Positions 48,268-56,388 of a stretch of 64,000 nucleotides of DNA are shown piece by piece (positions within the stretch are counted from its first letter, which is position 1; the number at the start of each line of letters is the position of its first letter). The DNA comes from CAWANP01 sp963783445 (GTDB lineage Bacteria; Chloroflexota; Anaerolineae; JAAYZQ01): assembly GCA_963783445.1 (NCBI GenBank), contig CAWANP010000003.1:310001-374000 (forward strand), read 5' to 3'. A program made the translations under genes and the position numbers. The notes beneath the pieces are model-generated. The model had not been told where the DNA came from. It made no database searches and saw only the letters and a program-made list of their open reading frames with translations.

Positions 48268-49776
48268 TCAGAACTGGGATTCCAGCCGTATGTTGCGCAA
48301 TTGCAGGCTTTCGTAGCGGGCACGGTTGTCCTGGTAGACTGTCGGCCGGGGGCTGGACCTTACCTCGATTAGGTTGATGCCGGGCCGTAACAAGTTTGAT
48401 GGCACGGGAATCTCTATTGCCGTCCAGACCGAGGCGAAATCAGGCCGGGCGCGCAGGGGGATGGCTGGCGGATTGAGCGTATTGCCGTTGATCCAGATCA
48501 GGTTCCCGGGCTCCTCGACCTGCATGATCTCCAGGCAGAGCTGCCACGGGACAGCCCCCGGATCTCGGATGTAGAACTCGCTAGTCCAGTGGCGACAGGG
48601 TACCGAATTACAGACCGGGCGAGCCCAATGGGGGTAGAAGGTGTCTACGTCGCTCAGCCGCACGACCACGTCTGGAGCGAGGATCTCCGCAATCCGACTT
48701 TCTGCTTTCTCGCCCCCCTGGTCTTCTCTTCCATTCCCGTATTCCCTAGCTATCGCCGCGAGTACCTCAAAGACAGGTTTGGGCCTGCCGGTATCGGTCA
48801 GGAGACTGTAGCCGCGCTTCTCATCATCGGCCGGGAGTCCAGTGCTGAGATTCCAGATGGCGATGCGCTCCAGCCAGGGCCAACCCTGATGGGCTTTTTG
48901 GAGAGCCCCGACCAGATAGCTCCATTGCTCTTCTTCGCTGACGCGAAGCCACTGCTCTTTTCGCCCGACAGGCGAGGTAGTCCAGCCCACCTCGGTCGCC
49001 CAGACCACCTTACTGTCATCGCCTGCCTCGACCATAATGGCGCGCTGGTCCGCCAGTCGAGCGTAGTTCAGGCCGTCGTGGTCTCTATGGGGATCGTCGG
49101 GCGGGTAGGCAAAGCCGTAGGGATGAGCTCCCAATACATCGAAGCAGGTAGCAGCCCCAGCGGTGTACATTGCTTGCAGATAAATCCGGTCGTCCTTCGC
49201 TGAGGCATCGGTGTGGTTGGTGGGGGCCAGGCCCGCACTGACTATCAGGGCGCCGGGATCTGTCCGCTGGATGGCTGCCTGGGCAGCACATAGCAATTGG
49301 ACATAGCCTTCCGGATCGGGTGGCTTGCCATCCCACTCAATGGCCAGATTAGGCTCGTTCCAGATGACGTAGGCCATGACTCGCCCGCGATAGCGGGCAG
49401 CCACGCGCTCCACAAAGCGTGCATAAGCTGCCACGTCAACGGGCAGTCCGCTCTCACCGGTGAGCGCCCAATCCGGCGGATGATCCAGGCGCAGCACCAA
49501 GTCCAGGTGATAGTATTCAGCAGCCCGTACCAACCAGTCAGGATACTCCCAGAAAAACTCGCCCGGTACCGGCTCTACCTCTCGCCATTCAAGCAACTGG
49601 ATCAGCCAAGCGAACCCGCCACTGTCAGCTACTTGCAGCAGGCCGTCATCGGCGCGGATGGTATGAACGCCCACGACTGGTCCTCCGCCCACCGCCAGAC
49701 TGGACGACGAAGGAGCCCTCGTCGAGGTTAGCACCAGTACGATCAAAAAGGCGATTGAGGAAAAACGACGTCTCAT
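48268..49776 (-). CDS. Secreted glycoside hydrolase-like TIM-barrel protein
   Basis: 502 residues. An N-terminal signal segment (about 5-28) is followed by a (beta/alpha)8 barrel of the clan A type: the acid/base motif YVIWNEPN (about 130-137) and the nucleophile-type ATEVGW (about 240). A C-terminal beta domain (about 370-502) follows. Clan A covers families 5, 39, 42 and others; the exact family is not assignable here. ATG 49776 has a GAGGGGGA site and a promoter at 49793-49821. It converges on the MBL-propeller gene. Confidence 0.8.
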   Translation of the reverse strand: MRRRFSSIAFLIVLVLTSTRAPSSSSLAVGGGPVVGVHTIRADDGLLQVADSGGFAWLIQLLEWREVEPVPGEFFWEYPDWLVRAAEYYHLDLVLRLDHPPDWALTGESGLPVDVAAYARFVERVAARYRGRVMAYVIWNEPNLAIEWDGKPPDPEGYVQLLCAAQAAIQRTDPGALIVSAGLAPTNHTDASAKDDRIYLQAMYTAGAATCFDVLGAHPYGFAYPPDDPHRDHDGLNYARLADQRAIMVEAGDDSKVVWATEVGWTTSPVGRKEQWLRVSEEEQWSYLVGALQKAHQGWPWLERIAIWNLSTGLPADDEKRGYSLLTDTGRPKPVFEVLAAIAREYGNGREDQGGEKAESRIAEILAPDVVVRLSDVDTFYPHWARPVCNSVPCRHWTSEFYIRDPGAVPWQLCLEIMQVEEPGNLIWINGNTLNPPAIPLRARPDFASVWTAIEIPVPSNLLRPGINLIEVRSSPRPTVYQDNRARYESLQLRNIRLESQF

Positions 49777-49792
49777 ATCCCCCTCGCCATCA

Positions 49793-49821
49793 AGGATACA
49801 ACAGAAAGCCGAAATCGTCAA
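49793..49821 (-). promoter_or_regulatory. Sigma-A promoter for the glycoside hydrolase gene
   Basis: On the minus strand TTGACG (49816-49821) and TATCCT (49793-49798), spacer 17, with the ATG about 17 bases downstream of the -10 box. Confidence 0.62.
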
Positions 49822-49913
49822 TTGGCGGCCAAGATGCTTGCAAGGCTAGGCTCATCGGAGCAGCTTGCTCGGTAGGTGCATCTCCACACGGCAAGACATG
49901 ACAGTCCAATAGA

Positions 49914-49943
49914 CAGCGGTCAGGTAGGTTCACCTGACCGCTG
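49914..49943 (-). terminator. Hairpin terminator after the osmC-like gene
   Basis: CAGCGGTCAGGT (49914-49925) and ACCTGACCGCTG (49932-49943) form a perfect 12-base stem with a 6-base loop, about 55 bases past the OsmC stop on the minus strand, followed by TCTATT. Confidence 0.65.
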
Positions 49944-49997
49944 AGTTCTGCTCTCTGGTCTTTTCCGGCTGGGAATGTCTGAGCCTGGCCCCCTGGT

Positions 49998-50420
49998 CTA
50001 TGTGTCTTCCTCTTCGATCCGAAAGCTGGTCGTGATCTCGGCGGTCTCACCGAGCATGATGGCTGCCGAGCAAAATCTGGTATTGGACAGTTCGATGGCC
50101 CGGCGGACATCTTTCTCTCTTAGGCCCTGGCCCTGGATCAGGTATTTGAGTTCGATGTGGGTGTAGACCTTGGGATGCTCTGTGGCCTGTTCCGACTCGA
50201 CCTCAACGCGCAAGCTGGTCAGTGGCTTGCGCATGCGGTTCTTTAGGATGTGGACAACATCCATTGCCGAACAGCCTGCTGCACCTAGAAGAAGAAGTCG
50301 CATCGGCGGCATTCCTGTATCACGGCCAAAGCCTGGCGCCCCATCCACGACAATAGAATGTCCGGCTGATTCGGCCACGAACTGCATTCCATCTACCCAG
50401 GTAACTTGTGTGTCGCTCAT
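49998..50420 (-). CDS. OsmC/Ohr family peroxide-related protein
   Basis: 140 residues with the OsmC fold. The catalytic-type cysteines are in LLGAAGCSAMDVV (about 53-57) and RFCSAAIML (about 120-125). The family reduces organic hydroperoxides with thiol reductants; some members are simple sulfur-transfer proteins. It starts 36 bases after the stop of the thioredoxin-fold oxidoreductase gene, which could supply its electrons. ATG 50420 is chosen over GTG 50429. A hairpin terminator follows. Confidence 0.87.
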   Translation of the reverse strand: MSDTQVTWVDGMQFVAESAGHSIVVDGAPGFGRDTGMPPMRLLLLGAAGCSAMDVVHILKNRMRKPLTSLRVEVESEQATEHPKVYTHIELKYLIQGQGLREKDVRRAIELSNTRFCSAAIMLGETAEITTSFRIEEEDT

Positions 50421-50456
50421 ACCACCCACCTGCCAGCGAGATGCTCGGTGCGCATG

Positions 50457-51119
50457 CTAATTCTGTACCGCCTCCAGCATCTTGGCCAAGATCATCGGTT
50501 CAGGTACTGCCCCCTCCTGGTGAATCGTCTCGTTGATCACGGTGCGTGGCACGCCATAGACACCGTACTTGTTGGATAGGTGTGGGAACTCGATGGCTTC
50601 GACCATATCTCCCTGGACCAGGTCGCTCTCAATAGCGAACTTATGCGCCAGGCGGACCGCCTGGGTACAGTAGGGGCAGGTAGGCGTGATAAAAACCTGA
50701 AAGTGCACAGGCTGGGTCAGCGCGGCCAAAGCCTCTTTGGTCTTGGGCTGGAGACCCGACTCGCCCTTGGAGACGTCAACAATGCCCTCAATGATGCTGG
50801 TGAACTCGTAGCCTGAGGGGATGCCATAGAACCGGACCCCATAGTCTCTGTCCTGTCCATCCTCCAAACGTAGAATGGCAATGGCCGGGATCTTGTCTAT
50901 CTCGTACAGATCGGCGGTGGCCTTGTCCGTGACGAAATTGTAGACCTCGAGCGTGATATTGTCAGATAACTCGGCAATCTCTTCGGCAATCTGGCGCGTC
51001 TCGGCGCAGAATTGGCACTCAACGGTCTGGGTAAACATGACCAACTTCACCGGGTTAACCAGTTGGGCCTCAAACTCATTTCGCAGGTGCTCAGCATCCT
51101 GCGGGGAAATCAATGCCAT
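50457..51119 (-). CDS. Protein disulfide oxidoreductase with two thioredoxin folds
   Basis: 220 residues, the length of PDO/glutaredoxin-like proteins with two fused thioredoxin folds. The N-terminal fold has CQFC and the C-terminal one CPYC, both CxxC redox centres; cis-Pro motifs IPAI and VPRT are present. It could act as an electron donor for OsmC. ATG 51119 has a perfect AGGAGG 7 bases upstream. The promoter at 51181-51207 matches that of the ECF sigma gene upstream, so it is very probably a target of that sigma factor. Confidence 0.9.
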   Translation of the reverse strand: MALISPQDAEHLRNEFEAQLVNPVKLVMFTQTVECQFCAETRQIAEEIAELSDNITLEVYNFVTDKATADLYEIDKIPAIAILRLEDGQDRDYGVRFYGIPSGYEFTSIIEGIVDVSKGESGLQPKTKEALAALTQPVHFQVFITPTCPYCTQAVRLAHKFAIESDLVQGDMVEAIEFPHLSNKYGVYGVPRTVINETIHQEGAVPEPMILAKMLEAVQN

Positions 51120-51180
51120 TTTCAAACCTCCTGTGTCTTCAGAACTAGTGGTATGCTTTTCTATCCCTTATTATCTGTTT

Positions 51181-51207
51181 GGATGCAGAAAACAGCCAAA
51201 GGTTTCA
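51181..51207 (-). promoter_or_regulatory. ECF-type promoter A, driving the oxidoreductase-OsmC pair
   Basis: On the minus strand TGAAACC (51201-51207) and CTGCATCC (51181-51188) are separated by exactly 12 bases. The same blocks with the same spacing lie upstream of the ECF sigma gene. The expected leader is about 55 bases. Confidence 0.75.
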
Positions 51208-51333
51208 GGAATCGAAAAAAGATTCCTACCATCAAAGCGCGGCCCCGATCTAATGGCTTGAGAAGGGAATGTTGGATTTTCGGCGGCGCGGTGAATGCCT
51301 GTTGTGAGATAGGGGCAGGCAAGGCGACGGGCA

Positions 51334-51579
51334 TTATTCCCCGAGGTTGAGGACCCTGTAGAGGCGTTCTTCTACATCGGATGGTAGTTCGGCTTCGGAC
51401 TGGCTATGGTACAACGTAATCGTTTTGCGCATGGTATCTATCATCACCTGACAATCAGGACACCCGGCTAGATGGGTCTCGATCTCGGCGCACAGCGCAG
51501 CTTCCAGATCGCCGTCGATATAGTCGGAGAACTGGCCCAACAGATCCCGACAGCCGGCGTGGTCATGTTCAATTGACAC
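51334..51579 (-). CDS. Zinc-binding anti-sigma factor (RsrA-like ZAS protein)
   Basis: 81 residues. Zinc ligands are Cys10, His36, Cys40 and Cys43 (GCRDLL and HLAGCPDC). That spacing equals Cys11, His37, Cys41 and Cys44 of RsrA, the redox-sensing anti-sigma factor of Streptomyces; oxidation of the cysteines releases the sigma factor there. A further Cys30 is present. GTG 51579 has AAAGGAG 6 bases upstream. It lies 13 bases after the sigma gene, the usual order for such a pair. Redox sensing is inference from the motif and from the target genes. Confidence 0.87.
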   Translation of the reverse strand: MSIEHDHAGCRDLLGQFSDYIDGDLEAALCAEIETHLAGCPDCQVMIDTMRKTITLYHSQSEAELPSDVEERLYRVLNLGE

Positions 51580-51592
51580 AGGTGTCTCCTTT

Positions 51593-52210
51593 CTACGCCG
51601 TGGCCTGCAGACCCCTGACGCGCTCGGCAAAGTAATCTGACAACCTCTCACGAAGACGCAGTCGTGCCCGGTGCAGTCGGTTTTTTACCGCCTGGACCGT
51701 GATGCCCAAGACCTCGGCAGTTTCCGCGCCCGACAGGCCCTGAATGTCACGGAGGACAAAGGTGGAGCGCAACGTCTCCGGCAATTCAGCAATGGCCTGA
51801 TCCATCATCTGGCGGGCCTCAGCGGACAGTAGCTGGTCATCCGGCATCATGGACCAGTCTACGAGAGGGCGCAATACTCGTTCCTCACCAGTACCCCCCG
51901 GAGGCTCATCCAGGGAAAGGGTCGCCATTCCCTCTCGTTTTCGCAGGCGCATCAGACTGGCGTTGTAAGCGATTCGATACAGCCAGGTGGAGAGCTGAGA
52001 CCGGCCCTCAAAACGGTCGATGGCCTTGAAGGCATTCAGAAAGGTCTCTTGCAGCACGTCCTCAGCTTCCTGCTCGTCGCCCAGGAGCTTCAGGGCCACG
52101 TTGTGGACGTTGGCTGAGTTGGAATCCACCAACTGCCGGTAGGCTGCGGGCTCACCGGCCCGCAGGCCCTCCACTAGTTCGGCCTCGATAGCATATGCGA
52201 CACCCGCCAC
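51593..52210 (-). CDS. ECF-type RNA polymerase sigma factor
   Basis: 205 residues. Region 2 (about 15-85) has DVLQETFLNAFKAIDRFEGRSQLSTWLYRIAYN, described here by its key parts DVLQETF and STWLYRIAYN, and region 4 (about 130-185) has LPETLRSTFVLRDIQGLS and the helix-turn-helix GITVQAVKNRLHRAR. The start is taken as GTG 52210 behind AAAGGAG; a TTG at 52243 would lie upstream of the expected transcription start. The promoter at 52226-52252 matches that of the oxidoreductase gene, so it probably transcribes its own gene. It forms a pair with the RsrA-like anti-sigma factor. Confidence 0.92.
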   Translation of the reverse strand: MAGVAYAIEAELVEGLRAGEPAAYRQLVDSNSANVHNVALKLLGDEQEAEDVLQETFLNAFKAIDRFEGRSQLSTWLYRIAYNASLMRLRKREGMATLSLDEPPGGTGEERVLRPLVDWSMMPDDQLLSAEARQMMDQAIAELPETLRSTFVLRDIQGLSGAETAEVLGITVQAVKNRLHRARLRLRERLSDYFAERVRGLQATA

Positions 52211-52225
52211 GGGCCTTTCTCCTTT

Positions 52226-52252
52226 GGATGCAGCGTGGGTCAAAAGGTTTCG
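52226..52252 (-). promoter_or_regulatory. ECF-type promoter B, driving the sigma gene
   Basis: On the minus strand CGAAACC (52246-52252) and CTGCATCC (52226-52233), 12 bases apart, as in promoter A. The message would start within the last 15 bases before the GTG. Confidence 0.72.
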
Positions 52253-52305
52253 TCAGGTCGCAGGCACCCGGCATACCAGGAGTCTAACAAAAAGGAGGAA
52301 ACTTG

Positions 52306-53754
52306 TCAATCTCGCCCTTGTTGCCCATCCCCAAGGCCTCGTTTGAGCGCAAGCTGAGCAGCGTGGTAGCCGCACATGCCATGCACTCCTCCACCAGGTG
52401 GCGTTGACGAAGAGCAGAGATAGAGCCCCTTGACCGGTGTGGCATAGGGGGAAGGCTGCATCGTGGGCCGGGTAAAGAGTTGTCCCATGTCCTGTACGCC
52501 GCCGTTGATGTCGCCGCCGACATAGTTGGCGTTGTGACGTTCCATGGCCGCCGGCCCCATGACGCTGCGGGCTAGGATAAGGTCACGGAAGCCGGGGGCA
52601 AATCGCTCCACCTGGGCCTCTATGCGCTCAGTCATGTTAAAATCCGAACCGTTGGGCACGTGGCAGTAAGCCCAGCCGGTATGTTTGCCCTCCGGGGCGC
52701 GGCTCGGGTCGAACAGGGTTTGCTGGACAACAATGACATAGGGCCGCTCGGGGAGCTGACCCTGCCACACCGCTTTCTCCGAGGCGGCAATCTCGGGCAG
52801 GGTGGCGCCCAGGTGCACCGTACCAGCGCGGTCGCATCCTGTCGCCTGCCACGGGATGGGTCCATCAAGCGCCCAATCCAGCTTGAATACCCCAGGGCCA
52901 TAGCGGTAGCGGCCCAGGGCTCGTTGGTAGCCAGCAGGTAAACGGTCGCCCGCGATCTGGAGCAACTGGCGTGGTGTCACGTCAAATAGGGTAGCTCTCG
53001 AAGGCGGCAGCTGGTCCAGCGACCCGACGCGTGTGCCGGTGACGATCTCGCCCCCCAGCGAGCGCAGATGGGCGGCCATAGCATCGGCGATGCGTTGTGA
53101 GCCACCTCGCGCCATGGGCCAGCCGACGGCGTGGGCGATGGCGCCCAGGACCAGGCCAAAGGCAGCACTGACGGGCCGGTCCAGGGGCAGGATGGAGTGG
53201 CCAGCAAGCCCGGCAAACAGGGCCTTGGCCCGGCCGCCATCAAAGGCGCTCCCAGCCAAGCCCTGGGCCGACCGGATGGCCTTCAGCCCGAAGCGGGCCA
53301 GGGCGAAAGGATGGCGTGGCGGCAGAGGGAGTGGACCCAGGATCTCACCGACCAGCCGGTCCCAGTCGTCCACCAGCGGCTGCATCAGTCGCTGGTAGGC
53401 GGAGGCATCCCGACCAAGCGTTCTTCCCGTATTACCCACTGACCGCTCCAGCATGGCGGCCGTCCCGTCGTCAAAAGGGTGGGCTACAGGCGCCGGTGGG
53501 TGGATCCACTCCAAGCCATGGTCCTCCAACGCCAGCCCCCGGAAAAAGGGTGAGGAGATACCCAGGGGATGGATGGCCGAGCAGATATCGTGGGTGAAAC
53601 CCGGCAGCGTCACTTCAGCCGAGCGCAACCCTCCACCGATGGTATCCTCAGCCTCGTAGACCAGCACGCGCTGGCCTGCTTGGGCTAGGGTGATGGCCGC
53701 GGCCAGGCCGTTTGGCCCGGAGCCGACGACGACGGCATCAAATAATTCTGACAT
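52306..53754 (-). CDS. FAD-dependent oxidoreductase, phytoene desaturase-like
   Basis: 482 residues. The FAD-binding Rossmann motif is at the very N-terminus (VVVGSGPNGLAAAITLAQAG, with GxGxxG and the acidic YEAED end), followed by GGGLRSAEVTLPGF, the substrate-binding middle, and a C-terminal LYLCSSSTPPGGGVHGMCGYHAA FAD-capping motif typical of CrtI/amine-oxidase-like enzymes. The reaction cannot be told; carotenoid or other isoprenoid oxidation is possible. ATG 53754 begins at the FAD motif. It is not frameshifted. Confidence 0.87.
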   Translation of the reverse strand: MSELFDAVVVGSGPNGLAAAITLAQAGQRVLVYEAEDTIGGGLRSAEVTLPGFTHDICSAIHPLGISSPFFRGLALEDHGLEWIHPPAPVAHPFDDGTAAMLERSVGNTGRTLGRDASAYQRLMQPLVDDWDRLVGEILGPLPLPPRHPFALARFGLKAIRSAQGLAGSAFDGGRAKALFAGLAGHSILPLDRPVSAAFGLVLGAIAHAVGWPMARGGSQRIADAMAAHLRSLGGEIVTGTRVGSLDQLPPSRATLFDVTPRQLLQIAGDRLPAGYQRALGRYRYGPGVFKLDWALDGPIPWQATGCDRAGTVHLGATLPEIAASEKAVWQGQLPERPYVIVVQQTLFDPSRAPEGKHTGWAYCHVPNGSDFNMTERIEAQVERFAPGFRDLILARSVMGPAAMERHNANYVGGDINGGVQDMGQLFTRPTMQPSPYATPVKGLYLCSSSTPPGGGVHGMCGYHAAQLALKRGLGDGQQGRD

Positions 53755-53780
53755 AGTAGGACTCACACACTATTGTCGGC

Positions 53781-53814
53781 TGGTGCAGCGCACGTTCTTA
53801 CGTGCGCTGCACCA
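53781..53814. other. Perfect 15-base inverted repeat with 4-base loop
   Basis: TGGTGCAGCGCACGT (53781-53795) and ACGTGCGCTGCACCA (53800-53814) match at every base, with loop TCTT. It lies between the stop of the unknown gene at 53858 and the ATG of the FAD oxidoreductase. There is no T-run, so it could be a terminator, an operator or a processing site. Confidence 0.65.
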
Positions 53815-53857
53815 CAGACCCGAACAGACTCTGCAGGTTTTCTTGTTGTGGCCAAGC

Positions 53858-54601
53858 TCAGCGCCCGAGTCCGCTGCGAACCCAGCGTACAGGAGTGTGC
53901 AGAGTGGTACGGACAGCGGCGTTGTGCCAGATATTCTTGGCCGCGGACCATTGCATGCCCGGGTCCACCAGGGTGTTGCTCTGGTTGACGATAGCCCCAT
54001 CGACACCAAGGCGGGCGGCCAGGTTCTGCAAGGTGCCGTTCCAGAATTCATCCTCGGCCTTATGGCCAAAACCCAGCCGAAAACTCATCTCGTAGAGGGG
54101 ATCGCTAGCCCGCAGCAAGACCTGTACTTGGGCCACTGAGGCTCCCTCCTCTGTGTGACTGCTGAAGGTGATCATGCCCGCAAACATGTGCCCTTCTGGC
54201 GTCATGAAAGAGAACGACTCATCGTCGGCATAGATGACCATGATACCGGTGGAGAGCTTCATGCCTCCAGGTGCCTTGAGATTGATCACACCAACCTCTC
54301 CGGGCGCAATGCCGGTCAGCGGTACGTACAGGTCGCTACCCTCAGGCCAGAATTCTGGAAAATGTTCCTTCCAGGTCTTGATCACCTCAGCGGGGGCGAC
54401 ATTGGCGCCGCTTAGGCGCACTTTGTAGGTCTTTTGCCACATCTGGCCAAAGCCGTTCAACGGCCCAGCTAGGTGGCGGCCAGCTACGTTGAGGTTGATG
54501 GCCTCGGCGGGTACCTCGGAAACCTCCAGTCGGTCCACGGGTTTGGCCCAGGCTTCCTGGCGTGCCTTCTTTTCCGTGATTTCGGTAGGTGATTTGCTCA
54601 T
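53858..54601 (-). CDS. Unknown protein, possibly SRPBCC/START-like
   Basis: 247 residues with no membrane segment or signal peptide. It is mixed alpha/beta with several Trp- and Gly-rich stretches (FGQMWQKTYKVRL, FSFMTPEGHMFAG, SDPLYEMSFRLGFGH). I cannot place it with confidence; the sequence pattern is compatible with a lipid-binding SRPBCC/START-like fold, which is a guess. The start is ATG 54601 with an AGGGA site. It is the last gene of the partner-switching operon by position, 11 bases after the second STAS gene. Confidence 0.6.
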   Translation of the reverse strand: MSKSPTEITEKKARQEAWAKPVDRLEVSEVPAEAINLNVAGRHLAGPLNGFGQMWQKTYKVRLSGANVAPAEVIKTWKEHFPEFWPEGSDLYVPLTGIAPGEVGVINLKAPGGMKLSTGIMVIYADDESFSFMTPEGHMFAGMITFSSHTEEGASVAQVQVLLRASDPLYEMSFRLGFGHKAEDEFWNGTLQNLAARLGVDGAIVNQSNTLVDPGMQWSAAKNIWHNAAVRTTLHTPVRWVRSGLGR

Positions 54602-54612
54602 GGTATTCCCTC

Positions 54613-54972
54613 CTACTTCCCGCCGGCTTCGGCCAAGGCCCCAGCCTCGTTCTCATAGATACCGATGGCCTCGTCGAGCCGGGTCAGTTCAAAGATCTGC
54701 AGGTAGTGCTCACTCAGACCGTAGGCCAGCATTCGCCGCTTCTGGCGCTGGACGCGGATGAGCAGTGTGACCAGCAGGCCGATACCGGAGCTGTTCATGT
54801 ATTCCAGCTCGGTAAAGTTCAGGATGATGGCGTTGGCGCCGTTGTTGCTGGCCTGGGTATAGGCATCCATCAATGCGTTCTCAGCGCCACCCGTGACCTC
54901 ACCGTAAATGTCCAGGATACTGCATCCAGGCTCGGGCTTGCGGACCGTGATACGGATCTCAGATGCGGGCAT
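54613..54972 (-). CDS. STAS-domain anti-sigma factor antagonist-like protein, copy 2
   Basis: 119 residues, a single STAS domain of the SpoIIAA/RsbV type. The phosphorylation-site region is YMNSSGIGLLVTL, with a Ser in the normal position. It would bind an HATPase kinase when unphosphorylated. ATG 54972 has a GAGGAGG site. It is a paralogue of the STAS protein at 55521 (YINSTGIALIVGL). Confidence 0.88.
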   Translation of the reverse strand: MPASEIRITVRKPEPGCSILDIYGEVTGGAENALMDAYTQASNNGANAIILNFTELEYMNSSGIGLLVTLLIRVQRQKRRMLAYGLSEHYLQIFELTRLDEAIGIYENEAGALAEAGGK

Positions 54973-55022
54973 GGTTGTACCTCCTCTTTCGGTTCTATCC
55001 CCTGTCAAGTGTACAGGGTAGA

Positions 55023-55451
55023 TCATGCTGACGAAGGATGCTCCGTCGCTACAGTCACCGCTGCTGCAGCTTGCTCTTCAGCTGGCATGGTAGCACGGGC
55101 TCGACCGTGGGCTAGCGCATAGGCTGTCCACAAGATGAGGAGCCCATTCAGCGCGTGCAGCGCATTCAATGCGCGAGTTGGAAAGTCGGTATAGGCCAGG
55201 ATGCCCTGGCCCGGCATCAACAGCATGAGGACCAGCAGCGATAGGCCAACCGTCAGCCCGCTGGTACGCGAAAGCAGCGCGGCAATGACGAGCAAGAGCG
55301 CCAGCAGTATGAGAACGCGGCCACCCCAGGCGTGTACTTCCGTGGAGGCCACGCCAAAGACACTCATCCCGATGAGGATGAACTCGATATTGGCCCCGGC
55401 AAAGACAAGCCAGGCCAGGATCGTGTGGATACTGGCAAATGTCTGTCTCAT
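55023..55451 (-). CDS. Four-helix membrane protein, DUF6220-like
   Basis: 142 residues with four hydrophobic helices (about 8-30, 42-60, 65-85, 93-115) and a His in the first and in the fourth (SIHTILAWL, ALHALNGLL). The pattern resembles small DUF6220-type membrane proteins. It lies between two STAS genes. Whether it takes part in signalling or simply shares the message is unknown. Confidence 0.65.
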   Translation of the reverse strand: MRQTFASIHTILAWLVFAGANIEFILIGMSVFGVASTEVHAWGGRVLILLALLLVIAALLSRTSGLTVGLSLLVLMLLMPGQGILAYTDFPTRALNALHALNGLLILWTAYALAHGRARATMPAEEQAAAAVTVATEHPSSA

Positions 55452-55520
55452 TCTGTTTCTCCCTTCACAGGTTCTGTGCATGCTATGGCGCTGAAGCGCC
55501 TAAGCTAAGCCGTTGTGTTC

Positions 55521-55883
55521 CTAGCTGCCATTACCGCCCTGCAAGGCAGTGGCCTCGTCAGGGTAGATATTCATAAAGTCGGCCAGGCGCGTGATCTGAA
55601 AAATCTCAGCATAGTGGTCGCTCAGGCCATAGACTACCAGGCGGCGGTGCGATTTGCGTGCCTGGGCCAGCAGGCCAACGATGAGCGCGATGCCGGTGCT
55701 ATTGATATAGTCCACGTCGTTAAAGTTGAGCACAATATCGGTCGAGTCGTGGCTCTCGGCCTCGGTGTAGGCAGCGTTCAGGGTTTCGTCAGCTGCCCCG
55801 TTGATCTCACCGCGCATATCGATGACCGCTGCGCCAGGTTGTGAGCGCACGCTGGTCTCAAAGGGTTCATACGTCATCGTCAT
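55521..55883 (-). CDS. STAS-domain anti-sigma factor antagonist-like protein, copy 1
   Basis: 120 residues, a STAS domain with DVDYINSTGIALIVGL carrying the phosphorylatable Ser. AGGA precedes ATG 55883, which lies inside the 3' end of the HATPase kinase gene (17-base overlap). This is the classic arrangement of a kinase and its antagonist. Confidence 0.88.
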   Translation of the reverse strand: MTMTYEPFETSVRSQPGAAVIDMRGEINGAADETLNAAYTEAESHDSTDIVLNFNDVDYINSTGIALIVGLLAQARKSHRRLVVYGLSDHYAEIFQITRLADFMNIYPDEATALQGGNGS

Positions 55884-56388
55884 TTCCTCCAAACTTCATG
55901 ATCAGCTCGACAGTATGGTGGCTCTCGTTGCTGGACACGTGCATTTCGTCCACCATGTTCTCGATCAGGAATAGCCCCCAGCCCCGCGGGGACTGTGTGC
56001 CGGCCAGCTTGGCCTCCAGATCGGGTGTTTGCGCTTCAGGGTTGGCGGCACCACCACCATGATCGGTGATCTGGACGGCGATGAGTTGTTCGGAAGCCAG
56101 CACCCGGATGTATACCGCTTGGTCGGGCTGGTACCTGTTGCCATGTTCCATGGCATTCATAGTCGCCTCAGCCACGGCGGTCTTGAGTCGCTCCAGCTGG
56201 CCTGGAGTCAGATCCACCCCCTGCACGGCTGAGGCGGCTTCTTCCATGGCTCCCCGCTCATTGCCGGGCTCGCTGGGTACGGTGAACTCGGCCAAGATCT
56301 GGCAGCCGTCGTCGCCCGCAACCAGCGAGCCTGATCTGTCTGAAGTGGCGCCCAAGATCGATGCCGCAGAAGCTGCCAGGTCGTTCAT
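55867..56388 (-). CDS. RsbW/SpoIIAB-like serine kinase (HATPase)
   Basis: 173 residues. The GHKL ATPase motifs are AVAEATMNAMEHGN (N-box, about 68-81), DHGGGAANPE (G1, about 109-118) and SPRGWGLFLIENMVDEM (G2, about 132-148). It has a long N-terminal extension (about 1-35) before the usual start of the fold. It would phosphorylate the STAS proteins and bind a partner when they are phosphorylated. It overlaps the PP2C gene by ATGA and the STAS gene by 17 bases. Confidence 0.9.
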   Translation of the reverse strand: MNDLAASAASILGATSDRSGSLVAGDDGCQILAEFTVPSEPGNERGAMEEAASAVQGVDLTPGQLERLKTAVAEATMNAMEHGNRYQPDQAVYIRVLASEQLIAVQITDHGGGAANPEAQTPDLEAKLAGTQSPRGWGLFLIENMVDEMHVSSNESHHTVELIMKFGGNDDDV

